This document shows, one piece after another, positions 20,611-30,175 of a DNA stretch of 64,000 nucleotides. Numbering within the stretch: the first letter of the stretch is position 1; the number at the start of each line of letters is the position of its first letter. The notes below the pieces were generated by a model. It searched no databases, was not told where the DNA came from, and saw only the letters and a program-made list of their open reading frames with translations. Where the stretch lies: assembly GCA_016709575.1 (NCBI GenBank), contig JADJMM010000002.1, positions 186,001 to 250,000 of the forward strand. Direction: 5' to 3'. The position numbers and the translations under genes are program-made. Source of the DNA: Sphingobacteriaceae bacterium. Lineage in GTDB: Bacteria > Bacteroidota > Bacteroidia > B-17B0 > Aurantibacillaceae.

Positions 20611-21138
20611 TTATTGTTTCCTATCATCAATCATTACGTCGCCCATTAAATGTTGTGGAGGCGGTGGATTTTTTTTCTTTGGTCTTTCTTCACTAGTAAC
20701 TTTCACCTTTCCTTTTATTGGACGATGAGTTGTTTTGGTTGTATCCTTTTTACAAATCGGTTTAATGGTATCCTCCGGAAAATAAGCAACAGTTCCCATT
20801 TTAATATCCGGCGCGCGATCTGGATGATTTTGTGCACAACCAAATAAACTAAATCCGAAAACGAAAAATATTATAACAGCAGCTTTCTGAAAGTAATGCC
20901 ATTTTTTAAAACCACTGTGAAAATGATCAAAGCTCATATCATCTAACTGTGTTTCTTCAAATCGTCCGCAAACGGATTCTGTTTCGGGAAGTGCAGTAAA
21001 GAAACTTTTAATTTCAGTTACTGTTTTCTTACTAAAATCAACTACATTTTTTTGGCAAGACAAACAGAAAGCGCCTTTTTCATTGGGTGTCATCGCATCC
21101 CAATTTTCGTGGCAAGGAGTGTTTATTGAAATCTTCAT
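20611..21138 (-). CDS. Single-span membrane protein with CHENW/CxxC head (copy 1)
   Basis: 175 residues, intact. Head: MKISINTPCHENWDAMTPNE, then FCLSCQKNVVDFSKKT and a helix EIKSFFTAL; the CH and CxxC residues could form a metal site. PETESVCGRFEETQLDDMSF follows, one membrane span (~residues 88-103, AAVIIFFVFGFSLFGCA) and a basic/proline tail outside (KKKNPPPPQHLMGDV). It aligns along its length with the neighbouring gene, indicating a tandem duplication with a diverged tail. Topology by inference: head in the cytoplasm, tail in the periplasm. Function unknown. Confidence 0.75.
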   Translation of the reverse strand: MKISINTPCHENWDAMTPNEKGAFCLSCQKNVVDFSKKTVTEIKSFFTALPETESVCGRFEETQLDDMSFDHFHSGFKKWHYFQKAAVIIFFVFGFSLFGCAQNHPDRAPDIKMGTVAYFPEDTIKPICKKDTTKTTHRPIKGKVKVTSEERPKKKNPPPPQHLMGDVMIDDRKQ

Positions 21139-21190
21139 AACCTGATTTTTATATTTAGATGCAGGTTAGGGAATAATTCCATAAATGGAC

Positions 21191-22785
21191 TTAATCGAAT
21201 TTTATAGTCGCAAATCTATATCGGTTCTTCAGATGATCCAAATAAAGGTAAATTCTGGAATTTTCAGTTACGAAAACATCATTGTCTGAACGAGGAGTCA
21301 ACTTTCCTACTTTTCCCTTCATTGGAGAAAAACAATACTCTTCATTTTTTGAAAGCAAGGTTCTTTTCAATGTTTTACCGTCCCCAGTATTTACTTCAGA
21401 ACAAACTAAATTTGAACCGTGTATAAAAGCCAGAGATTTGAATTCATCATACTTAAAGCTTTGTTTTTGGAACAACGCTTGATTATCCGGATGTTCGTTA
21501 TTTATAATGTAGAGCTTATTTGTTCCTAGTACCGCAGCGTATTGTTTGAAAGCTTCCTGACGGGTTGCGCTCACGTCTTTTCGGAACGGTAAAATACTTA
21601 ACCATTCAATCTTTTCATTTATTCCCTGTTTTGCCACTATGATACCCATGTAACTGTAGGCAAAATTATTAATCGTAGCGCCATAGATTACAGTAGAACC
21701 TGTAAATTTCTCCATGTACTGTTGTCCGGCAAAATAAATACTATTACCGGACTGGAATATATGATCTAACTTATACTTATAATAAGGTGAATCATTTGAA
21801 TCATATCTCAATTGACTCATCTGGTCTTCGTTAAAATATTCTATTACTTTCGAATCAATATTGCCGTTTGCTAAATTAATCCTATAACTAAATATACCTG
21901 CTCTTGAATAATTTTGCCCTCTTTTTCTATATAACCCTTTAGAAAACCACCCACTAATAATTGTTCATTATTAACTCTAAGAAAACCTAGATCTGTCGCT
22001 TTGCATTTCTCAAAATTCAGCTCCACCAATTTGGGTTTAGAATATTCCGACTTAAGAAAGCCTATAAAAAGCGTGTGAGTGTTTTCACTATTCTCTGGTC
22101 CTGGATCCTTTATCATGTGACCATAATAAACATTGTCTTTGTCGTCCAGATATAAACCTGTTAACGCTATATCCTCATAATGTAAACCATAGCCCGTGAA
22201 CTTACTGTTTTTCAATTTCTGATCAATAGACTTTGTCCATAAAGAAACCTTTTCTTTTAAATTGAAGAGTGTAAAATCAGTAATCCATGGACTGTCTCCT
22301 GAAATTTTATAGCACGCCTTAATTAATAATTTTGTCTGATCTGAATTAAATACCACATCATAATCTACATTTTTAGCTGGTAGTGAAATAATTTCGGTAC
22401 CAATGCTATCTACTTTACCTTGACCTGATATCTTCCAATAGCTGAATACAGAACGTTCCGATTTTCTATTGAATTGAGAAATAAAAACATATACTACACC
22501 TCCAACACACTTAATCTCTTCCACTGAAAGATCATTCTCATCTAATTTGATCTCTTTTATAAACTGAATGTTCATATCAGACTTACCATATTTTTCTATG
22601 ATAAGGTGGGCGTAGTCGCCTTTGGCATAAACTCTGTAACAATAGAAACCATCTTCATCAGTTCCTATTACCCTATTCATTTTTCCTTTCACTTCCTCTA
22701 ATTCAGGGCCATATTGAAGTTGCAATTGACTAAAGCCAATTAATGATGTAAAAAAGAATAATGAATATAAAATATTGCTGCGCAT
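21191..22785 (-). CDS. Large exported protein of unknown function, frameshifted
   Basis: Signal peptide ILYSLFFFTSLIGFSQ at ATG 22785, then about 510 residues rich in beta strands. Segments such as KDNVYYGHM, EQLLVGGFLKGYIEKE and NSIYFAGQQYMEKF suggest a beta-propeller-like repeat protein, though I find no named domain and no T9SS tail. The frame breaks near 21916-21921. One base restores NYSRAGIFSYRINLANGN and joins the C-terminal part that begins MSQLRYDS. It sits downstream of no obvious partner. Probably an indel error. Confidence 0.65.
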
Positions 22786-22867
22786 TCAATTGCAAGATAC
22801 AATTATTTACTAAAATTTTTAATCGTGGTTTTTGGAGAATGATAGAATCATGGTTCGATAGGTTTCA

Positions 22868-22897
22868 AAAAAAACGCCCCGTAATCGGAGCGTCTTT
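22868..22897 (-). terminator. Terminator downstream of accC
   Basis: On the minus strand GACGCTCCG, short loop, CGGGGCGT followed by a run of eight T, just after the accC stop. One or two mismatches/bulges in the stem. Confidence 0.7.
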
Positions 22898-22900
22898 TAA

Positions 22901-24245
22901 TTAAGCGTTTTTAAAATCCCAGGTTTCCATAAACTTGGTAGTATAATTTCCTTTTTTGAAATCTTCGTTTTGCATTAATTTTAAGTGGAATGGAATTGTA
23001 GTTTTTACACCTTCAATTACATATTCACTTAAAGCACGGTGCATTTTTGCAATCGCTTCTTCACGAGTTTGTGCAACAGTAATTAATTTTCCAACCATAC
23101 TATCATAGTTTGGCGGAATTGTATAACCACTGTAAACATGAGAATCAACACGAATACCATGTCCGCCCGGTGTATGCAATGTTGTAATTTTTCCCGGCGA
23201 AGGAATAAAATTCATGAATGGATTCTCTGCATTAATACGACACTCGATAGCATGTAATTGCGGATAATAATTTTTTCCTGAAATAGGAACACCTGCAGCT
23301 ACTAATATTTGTTCGCGAATTAAATCGTAGTTAATTACTTCTTCAGTTATCGGATGCTCCACCTGAATACGTGTATTCATTTCCATGAAATAGAAATTGC
23401 GGTGTTTGTCAACCAAAAACTCAACTGTACCTACACCTTCGTATGCAATTGATAAAGCAGCTTTAACAGCAGCATCACCCATCGCTTCGCGTAATTCCGG
23501 GGTCATAAAAGGTGAAGGTGTTTCTTCCACTAATTTTTGGTGGCGACGTTGAATAGAACAATCGCGCTCACTTAAGTGACAAGCTTTTCCGTATTGATCG
23601 CCCACAATTTGAATTTCGATGTGGCGAGGTTCTTCAATATATTTTTCCATGTACATGGCACCATTACCAAAAGCAGCAGTTGCTTCGTGTACAGCGCTAT
23701 CCCATAGAGCTTCTAAATCTTCTTCTTTCCAAATAATGCGCATCCCTTTTCCACCACCACCGGCAGTAGCTTTAATAATTACAGGATATCCAGTTGCAAT
23801 TGCAATTTTTTTCGCTTCTTCAACATTTTCAATTAAGCCATCAGAACCGGGAACACAAGGAACACCGGCTTCTTTCATAGTAGCCTTTGCATTACTTTTA
23901 TCACCCATTTTATTAATCATTTCGGGTGACGCGCCAATAAATTTTATTTTATTTTGGCGGCAGATTTCAGAAGAACTTTGCATTCTCACTTAAGAAACCA
24001 TATCCAGGGTGAATGGCATCAGCGTTAGTGATTTCAGCAGCAGCAATAATGCTCGACATGCTTAAATAACTTTCTTTGCTTGGTGGTGGACCAATACAAA
24101 CAGCTTCATCAGCAAACTTTACGTGCAACGATTCTTTATCGGCCGTAGAGTAAACTGCTACTGTTTTTATTCCCATTTCGCGACAAGTTCTGATTATCCT
24201 TAAGGCAATCTCTCCCCTGTTTGCGATTAATATTTTTTTAAACAT
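22901..24245 (-). CDS. accC: Acetyl-CoA carboxylase, biotin carboxylase subunit, frameshifted
   Basis: Biotin carboxylase: carboxylates the biotin of BCCP with ATP and bicarbonate, first step of fatty-acid synthesis. N-terminal FKKILIANRGEIALRIIRTC, ATP-grasp glycine loop KATAGGGGKGM, and catalytic region FMEMNTRIQVEHPITE are all present; total ~448 residues as expected. The frame breaks near 23968-23975, where one extra base turns NAKFSEIC into a stop. Start ATG 24245 chosen because it aligns with MFKKILIANRGE. It follows accB by 83 bases on the same strand. The enzyme is essential, so the break is almost certainly a sequence error. Confidence 0.93.
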
Positions 24246-24248
24246 GAT

Positions 24249-24284
24249 TTTAGGTTTAAAGTTCAAGGTTTAAAGTTCAAGGTT
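24249..24284. repeat. Short tandem repeat between accB and accC
   Basis: The 14-base unit AGGTTTAAAGTTCA occurs twice in tandem followed by a partial third copy (AGGTTTAA). It lies in the accB-accC spacer. No clear coding or regulatory role; only two and a half copies. Confidence 0.6.
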
Positions 24285-24328
24285 TAATACCACGAACAAT
24301 AAACATTAAACATGGAACATTAAACTGA

Positions 24329-24829
24329 TTAACTAGGATCTACTAAGAAAAGTGGTTGGTCGTACTCAACAGGAGTAGCGTCATTCACCAATACTTTTAC
24401 AATTTTACCTTTGATGTCGCTTTCAATTTCATTGAACAACTTCATAGCTTCAATAATACAAACAGTTTTACCTGCCGCTACATCATCACCCACGTTAACG
24501 AATACTGATTTATCAGGACCCGGAGAACGGTAGAACGTTCCAATCATTGGTGATTTAATAGTTAAGTATTTTGACTCATCAACACCATTTGAAGTTGGGG
24601 TTGAAGTTGCTTTAGTTTCAGTAACAGGTGTTGGATTATTTACCGGTGCATTAGTTACCATTTGAGTTGGTGTTGTGATCATTTGGGTTGGAGCCGCCTG
24701 ATACATTACCGGACCGGATTGTTTACCGGTTTTAATAACGATTTTAATCTCCTTTGTTTCCAGTTCAACTTCATTTACCCCGCTCTTCGAAACAAACTTA
24801 ATGAGATCTTGGATTTCGTTTAATTTCAT
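24329..24829 (-). CDS. accB: Acetyl-CoA carboxylase biotin carboxyl carrier protein
   Basis: 166 residues. An N-terminal helix region (IQDLIKFVSKSGVNEVELE) leads to a Pro/Thr-rich flexible linker (~40-85) and the biotinyl domain with the biotinylated lysine in EAMKLFNEIES. Preceding SPMIGTFYRSPGP is the usual thumb region. Carries biotin between AccC and the carboxyltransferase. First gene of an accB-accC operon; a perfect TAnnTTTG (TACTTTTG, plus 24860-24867) lies upstream, without a clear -33 TTG. Confidence 0.95.
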   Translation of the reverse strand: MKLNEIQDLIKFVSKSGVNEVELETKEIKIVIKTGKQSGPVMYQAAPTQMITTPTQMVTNAPVNNPTPVTETKATSTPTSNGVDESKYLTIKSPMIGTFYRSPGPDKSVFVNVGDDVAAGKTVCIIEAMKLFNEIESDIKGKIVKVLVNDATPVEYDQPLFLVDPS

Positions 24830-24859
24830 TTGTTAGTGTTTTTAGTTAGTTAGTGGGGT

Positions 24860-24867
24860 CAAAAGTA
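24860..24867 (-). promoter_or_regulatory. -7 box upstream of accB
   Basis: TACTTTTG on the minus strand, 30 bases before the accB start. No TTG at the expected -33 distance. Confidence 0.4.
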
Positions 24868-24943
24868 ACATTTTTTTATTTTTAAAAAGCTTAATTTTTG
24901 AGAGTTTTTGTCGAAAAAATGAACAATTTGAGCGACTTTTAAC

Positions 24944-24971
24944 AAAAAAAGCCTCAAAATGAGGCTTTTTT
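24944..24971 (-). terminator. Terminator downstream of icd
   Basis: AAAAAGCCTCA / TGAGGCTTTTT, 11-bp stem with a short AAA loop and A/T tracts on both sides, so it could act in both directions. It lies just past the icd stop. Confidence 0.85.
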
Positions 24972-24991
24972 AATGATTTATTGAATTTGGA

Positions 24992-26224
24992 TTATTTACC
25001 CAATTTCTTTTTTAATGCTGAATCTAATTCGTTTAAGAATTCTTCAGTGTATAAGTAGTGTTTTCCGTGCTCTACTTTATTTCCATGGATACAAACGGCT
25101 AAATCTTTAGTCATTTTACCACTTTCTACAACCTCAACACAAACTTGTTCTAAAGACTGAGCGAAGTTCATTAATTCTTTATTTCCGTCTAATTTACCAC
25201 GGAACTCTAAACCACGAGTCCAAGCAAAAATAGAAGCAATTGGATTAGTTGAAGTTGGTTTACCTGCTTGGTGATCGCGGTAGTGACGAGTTACGGTACC
25301 GTGAGCAGCTTCAGCTTCCATAGTTTTTCCGTCTGGAGTAACAAGTACTGATGTCATTAAACCTAATGAACCAAAACCTTGTGCTACTGTATCTGATTGT
25401 ACGTCGCCATCATAATTTTTACAAGCCCAAACAAAGTTACCGTTCCACTTTAATGCAGAAGCAACCATGTCGTCAATTAAACGATGTTCGTAAACGATAC
25501 CTGCTGCATCAAATTTAGCTTTGTAATCTTTCTGAAAAATTTCTTCGAAAATATCTTTAAAGCGACCATCGTATTTTTTCAAGATGGTGTTTTTAGTAGA
25601 TAAATACAATGGCCATTTTTTAGATAAGGCCATATTGAAACAAGAGTGAGCAAATCCTTTGATAGACTCATCAGTGTTGTACATAGTTAAAGCAACACCA
25701 TCACCTTTGAAATTAAATACTTCAAATGATTGAGGAACACTTCCATCTTCAGGGGTAAACATAACAGTTAATTTACCTTTTCCTTTAGTAACAAAATCCG
25801 TTGCGCGGTATTGATCACCGAATGCGTGACGACCGATACAAATAGGAGCAGTCCAGTTAGGAACTAAACGCGGAACATTTTTACAAACGATTGGTTCACG
25901 GAAAACAGTTCCATCTAAAATATTACGGATGGTTCCGTTTGGTGATTTCCACATTTGTTTTAATTTGAATTCTTTTACACGCTCTTCATCAGGAGTGATG
26001 GTAGCGCACTTAATACCTACGTTATATTTTTTGATAGCTTCAGCAGAATCAATAGTAACTTGATCGTTTGTAGCATCGCGGTGTTCAACACCTAAATCAT
26101 AATATTTAATATCTAATTCAAGATAAGGAAGAATTAATTTGTCTTTAATAAACTTCCAAATGATGCGGGTCATTTCGTCGCCATCTAATTCAACAACGGG
26201 ATTGGCTACTTTAATTTTGCTCAT
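24992..26224 (-). CDS. icd: NADP-dependent isocitrate dehydrogenase (eukaryote-like dimeric type)
   Basis: 410 residues, intact. Converts isocitrate to 2-oxoglutarate and CO2 with NADP in the TCA cycle. N-terminal KVANPVVELDGDEMTRIIW and SPNGTIRNILDGTVFREPI, metal/substrate region LIDDMVASALKW and EAAHGTVTRHY mark the eukaryote-type (subfamily II) enzyme rather than the E. coli type. A TATATTTG -7 box (plus 26270-26277) lies upstream, without a good -33. Flanked by terminators on both sides, so it is a single-gene unit. Confidence 0.95.
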   Translation of the reverse strand: MSKIKVANPVVELDGDEMTRIIWKFIKDKLILPYLELDIKYYDLGVEHRDATNDQVTIDSAEAIKKYNVGIKCATITPDEERVKEFKLKQMWKSPNGTIRNILDGTVFREPIVCKNVPRLVPNWTAPICIGRHAFGDQYRATDFVTKGKGKLTVMFTPEDGSVPQSFEVFNFKGDGVALTMYNTDESIKGFAHSCFNMALSKKWPLYLSTKNTILKKYDGRFKDIFEEIFQKDYKAKFDAAGIVYEHRLIDDMVASALKWNGNFVWACKNYDGDVQSDTVAQGFGSLGLMTSVLVTPDGKTMEAEAAHGTVTRHYRDHQAGKPTSTNPIASIFAWTRGLEFRGKLDGNKELMNFAQSLEQVCVEVVESGKMTKDLAVCIHGNKVEHGKHYLYTEEFLNELDSALKKKLGK

Positions 26225-26316
26225 GGTAAACAGTATTTAGGTTTAAATTTCTTGTCAAAAATTGAAGCCCAAATATATAAGAATTAATTTAAAAAAGGGA
26301 GGGTAAATTCAACAAA

Positions 26317-26345
26317 AAAGCCACCTTGTTAATAAGGTGGCTTCT
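26317..26345 (-). terminator. Terminator downstream of the K/E-rich gene
   Basis: AAGCCACCTT / AAGGTGGCTT stem (loop ATTAAC on the minus strand) followed by a T run on the minus strand. It separates the 91-codon gene from icd. Confidence 0.85.
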
Positions 26346-26368
26346 ATATGTTTATAATAAATTAAAGA

Positions 26369-26641
26369 CTACTTTTTAGGCTCTTCTTTCTTAGTTTCTT
26401 CTTTTTTAGTCTCTTCGGTTGAAGTTTTGTTATTGTTTGTGTTGTTATTCGTTTTCTTCTTTCCCGGTAAGCCTTTTTCGTTTATAGCCATACGCGTTCC
26501 GCCTGGAGCCGGCTCTTGCTTAGTTTCTTCTGTCTTCTTCTCTTCTTTCTTTTTAGTGTCTTGCTTTTTATCGTCTTGAGCAAAAGAACTTGCTGTGATA
26601 AAAGTTAAAGCTATTACTGTTAGGATTGTCTTTTTCATATT
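26369..26641 (-). CDS. Small exported Lys/Glu-rich protein
   Basis: About 90 residues; start MKKTILTVIALTFITASSFAQ (ATG 26638 or MNMKK at the upstream edge). After the signal peptide the protein is low complexity, dominated by K, E, T and N, with one conserved-looking island RMAINEKGLPGKKK. It would be periplasmic or secreted and largely disordered. No known domain. Bounded by a terminator downstream. Confidence 0.6.
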   Translation of the reverse strand, partial: NMKKTILTVIALTFITASSFAQDDKKQDTKKKEEKKTEETKQEPAPGGTRMAINEKGLPGKKKTNNNTNNNKTSTEETKKEETKKEEPKK

Positions 26642-26702
26642 CATTAATTTTAATTAAAAGTACTAAAATTTGCCTTATTCCTTAACTAAAAAGTGTTAAA
26701 GC

Positions 26703-28945
26703 TTACTTTAAAAGCTCCATAGCCTCTTGTAAAGAGATGATTTCTTCTTTAAATGTTGCTATAATAAACGCCTCAGGGAAACCTTTGTCTTCCATTTCTT
26801 TACGCGCCTTTTCAGCTACATCGTAACCACTGTATTTTCCAACAGTAATCCTTACCATACCTGTAGCGGTTGTTTGTTTACCTACGCCTTCTAAGCCTTT
26901 TAAACGTTCATCCATATCAGCAACAGCTGTAGGTTTTTTAAGCGCACCTACCTGAATTTTAAAGCTGATTAATGATTTATCTACTGAGCTAAATGTTTTA
27001 TTTTCATTTAAGTCTTCTTTTTCTTTTGTCGCCATGGTTGCGCCGGCTTCACTCATCGGAATTCGTTTTCCATCTTTATAAGCTGTAACAAAGGCATCAG
27101 TATATCCCATAAAGAATAAATCAGCTTTTCTTGTAGCGGCTTCCATTACAGTTTTATAACCCGCTGTTACATACCGGTAAGTTCCTTCTTCTGTTTTTAA
27201 TTCTACAACGTTACCTGAAGTACTAAATGCCTTTAACGATATTTTATTTCTATACGCTCCTAATTGCACACGGTAAACAATGTTTCCTTTTGCAAATGTA
27301 TTATCGTTTGTATTGGTTGAAGTTGTACCTGTTGCAGTAGCTGAATTGGTTGTTGAAGCTGCAGCATCATTTACAGCTTTCAATAATTCCTCTTCAGTTA
27401 AAGTGAAGTACTTTTCGTTTTTAAAATAACCTACTTTCGATTGTTTATTTCCCTCTGCCACAAATTCATCGCGACGTTGCTTCGCTAATTTGACATCTTC
27501 ATAAGTTCCGGCAGTATAAACTACAGTTGAACCATCATCTAGAATAGTTGATTTAATATCACCAATACTTAATAAAAATGCCATCTCATCACTTGGCACA
27601 CCACCTTCGTAACGGGCTAATTCAATTGTATAAATACGTTTCTCGGCAGCGTTAGCATTTACGTTTGGTTTTGTTCCTGAAGCTAACTCAAAAGCATTAC
27701 CAATAATTTCAGTGGCTCTATCAATACCTAATGAATCAAAATAGTGATCATGCCAGCTCTGCCAAAATTCATCAGTTAATGCAACACCATGCATGTTTAC
27801 ATCAAATCCTTTTGGTGATGGATTTTCATCGTCCATATAATTTGGAACACCATCCATGTCATCATCTAGCGGACAACCATTTTTATCCACTTTCACACCC
27901 GGAGGAGTACCTTGGCAATTATCATCAAAATCTTTTACACCGTCTTGATCGTAATCCATATTCTCAATCGCTAACCAATCCACACCATCATAATGAGCGT
28001 CAGATACAGTATCTTCAATTGCCTTCTTCTTATCAACTACTAAATCATATTGCAAAGAAAATGAGCTGTACACAAACTTATCTTTGCTTTTTGTTCCTGC
28101 CCTGTCACCTACACTTTTATTAGTTATGCCATCCACATAATCAGTTGTGGTTAAATAATACTGAACACCTACTTTAAAATCAATACGCGGTGTTACTTCC
28201 ATGATGGCACCAAATCCTAATGGGAAGGCGAATGAACGCTCGGCATATTTTCCGAAACCATCAGCATTTCTTTCACGAATATCAGTTTCATATTTATAAT
28301 CACGAACTAAATCTTTTGCAAATTGAGAACCAGCACTTCCTTCAGGCATATTTTTTATCGATCCGTCTTTCCAGTAATAATAAGTTTCGCCATTTCTATC
28401 TTTCAAATCTGTTTTAGATAAAAATTCAAAGCCGGTTACACCTGCGCTAATCCAAGGACGAATTCTGTATTGATCGGGAATAAAATTTCCGAAATCATAA
28501 ACCAAATTAAGACCACCTGCCCTGATTTCTGATTGAAAATTTTCGTGACGGTTAGTTGTGTTTTCGAAAGCACCAAGTTTTCCAAACAGAATATTAAAAT
28601 TAATTTGTAAATAACGATTTAAGCGATGCGATACATTTAAATCGTAGCCTACTCTTGAAGTCCATGGCGCTTGATAATGCTTGTTATACAAATCACCAAA
28701 GAAAGAAAGCATACCGGTTCCTAAAGCTACTTTTGGTTTAAATACAGGAGGAAGATTTTTTGGACCTATCTCCAGATTAGTATCAGCTGGAATTGCTTTT
28801 GCATTATCATTAAAATACTCTATTGAATACGGCGGCATCATTGGTGCGCTGGGATTAGGCACAGTATATGAAGTATCCGATTCAGTTTGCGCAACTGAAA
28901 CTGAAATCAGAAAAAAGCAAAAATGATGCTTAAGAAGCACCTCAT
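26703..28945 (-). CDS. Outer-membrane barrel protein with TSP3 repeats and SPOR-like repeats
   Basis: ~750 residues. Signal peptide; an outer-membrane beta-barrel (residues ~60-300, with NFQSEIRAGGLNLVYDF); thrombospondin type 3 Ca-binding repeats (DYDQDGVKDFDDNCQGTPPG, DDMDGVPNYMD); then two or three SPOR-like segments (VYRVQLGAYRNK, SFKIQVGALKK, each ending in a conserved helix such as EEIISLQEAMELL). The open frame begins at GTG 28940. Adding one base to the A run 28911-28916 instead joins ATG 28945 and gives the normal signal peptide MRCFLSIIFAFFLISVSVAQ. It is paralogous to the gene at 30176. May link outer membrane and peptidoglycan; function unknown. Confidence 0.75.
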
Positions 28946-28978
28946 AAATCGTGAATATGTAAATTTAGTAATCAATTT

Positions 28979-30167
28979 TTATCTTACCCACTTTTGACTG
29001 GAAATCATTAATGCTTCTTGTACTGTAATTCTTACTGGTCCGTTATAAGCTGTAACAAAGGCACCATTTACACCTTTACCTTTTACGGTTTCGCGGTGAT
29101 TACGGGCTAGTTTCATACTTTGTTTCCGTTACCGGTTGTGTTGTTGTAACAGGCGTCTCAGTTTTTGTTTCGGTTGCCGGAGTTACAGTTTTTGTTTCTG
29201 TTACAGGTTGTGTTGTTGTAACTGGTGTTTCCGTTTTCGTCTCAGTTACAGGTGCTTCAAATAAAGGTAATTTTTCAGCTTGTAATTTATAAAATTTAGA
29301 TTGATTACTTTCTAAATACGAAAATTCACCTTCCAAATTAATATTGTCTTTGTGAGTTCCGCTTAACACGTAAGAAATTTCTAATTCCGGTTCGGTTGGT
29401 ACATTTACCCAAACAAATTTTATTTTTCCATCTGCAACCGAAAAAGAACCTCCGTTTATTTTATCTTGTTTAGCTGTAAAACCCGCAGGTAGCACATCGC
29501 TATAACGTGCAAAACCCTTAATTCCATCTTTCTTAATTTTTAAATTAATCATCCAGTCGTTTGCTGTTGCGCCTTTTGTTATTGTACGTGATACAGTAAC
29601 TAAACTATTAGGTTCATCACCTGTTGCAATGGTTGGAGTTGGTTCGGCTGTTTTAGCGGTTGTAGTTGGTTCAACGGTTGGTGTATTTACAACTGGCTGT
29701 GTTGTTGGTTCAGCAGCATTGACTACGGGCGTAGCAGATCCTTCACCAAAAACAACTTCAGTCAAAGGCATTTCTACAATTTGCTTGTTGTTGTTTTCAA
29801 CGTAAGAATATTTAGCGCCAATGGTTTTTGTACCACTTACATTAGCATCAGCTACTAAAACTAATTTAACGGTAAACTCAGCTTCTGAAGGAACGCCTGT
29901 CCAAATCCATTTACCAATACCTCCGGTAAACGAAAAAGTAGCGCCTTTGCTATCTGCTTCTTTAACAGTTACTCCTTCCGGAACTTCAATTTGTAGTTTA
30001 GCAAAACCTCCCATGCTACCCTTGTTGACAATTAATTCGGCGGTTACTTCGGTCCCGGGTTTAATGTTACTCGGGAAGTTTCCTTTAACGCTTACAGTTC
30101 CATCTGAGAATAAACTGTAAAAAAATAGTGCTAATGAATTAATTGTTACAAAAAGGTATTTTATCAT
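28979..30167 (-). CDS. Exported repeat protein with Thr/Pro/Glu linker and severed SPOR tail
   Basis: ATG 30167. Signal segment, then two related beta-sandwich domains (~residues 25-130 and 185-290; KGNFPSNIKPGTEVTAELIV ... IGKWIWTGVPSEAEFTVKLV and KFVWVNVPTEPELEISYVLS), resembling DUF11/cohesin-like beta domains. A linker of repeats (PVTETKTETPVTTTQ) precedes the stop at 29100. In another frame the sequence continues as RNHRETVKGKGVNGAFVTAY and ends in QEALMISSQKWVR at 28979. That is the end of a SPOR domain whose front half is absent. Probably a collapsed repeat or deletion in the linker. Middle gene of the barrel cassette, 8 bases after the upstream gene. Confidence 0.65.
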
Positions 30168-30175
30168 AGGTTTAG

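Noticed and set aside
24246..24290. Possible CRISPR or regulatory repeat between accB and accC
   Set aside because: Only two and a half tandem 14-base units, no spacers.
28220..28417. Small rightward frames inside the barrel-TSP3 gene
   Set aside because: Antisense to a well-supported gene, odd His/Asn-rich composition typical of shadows.
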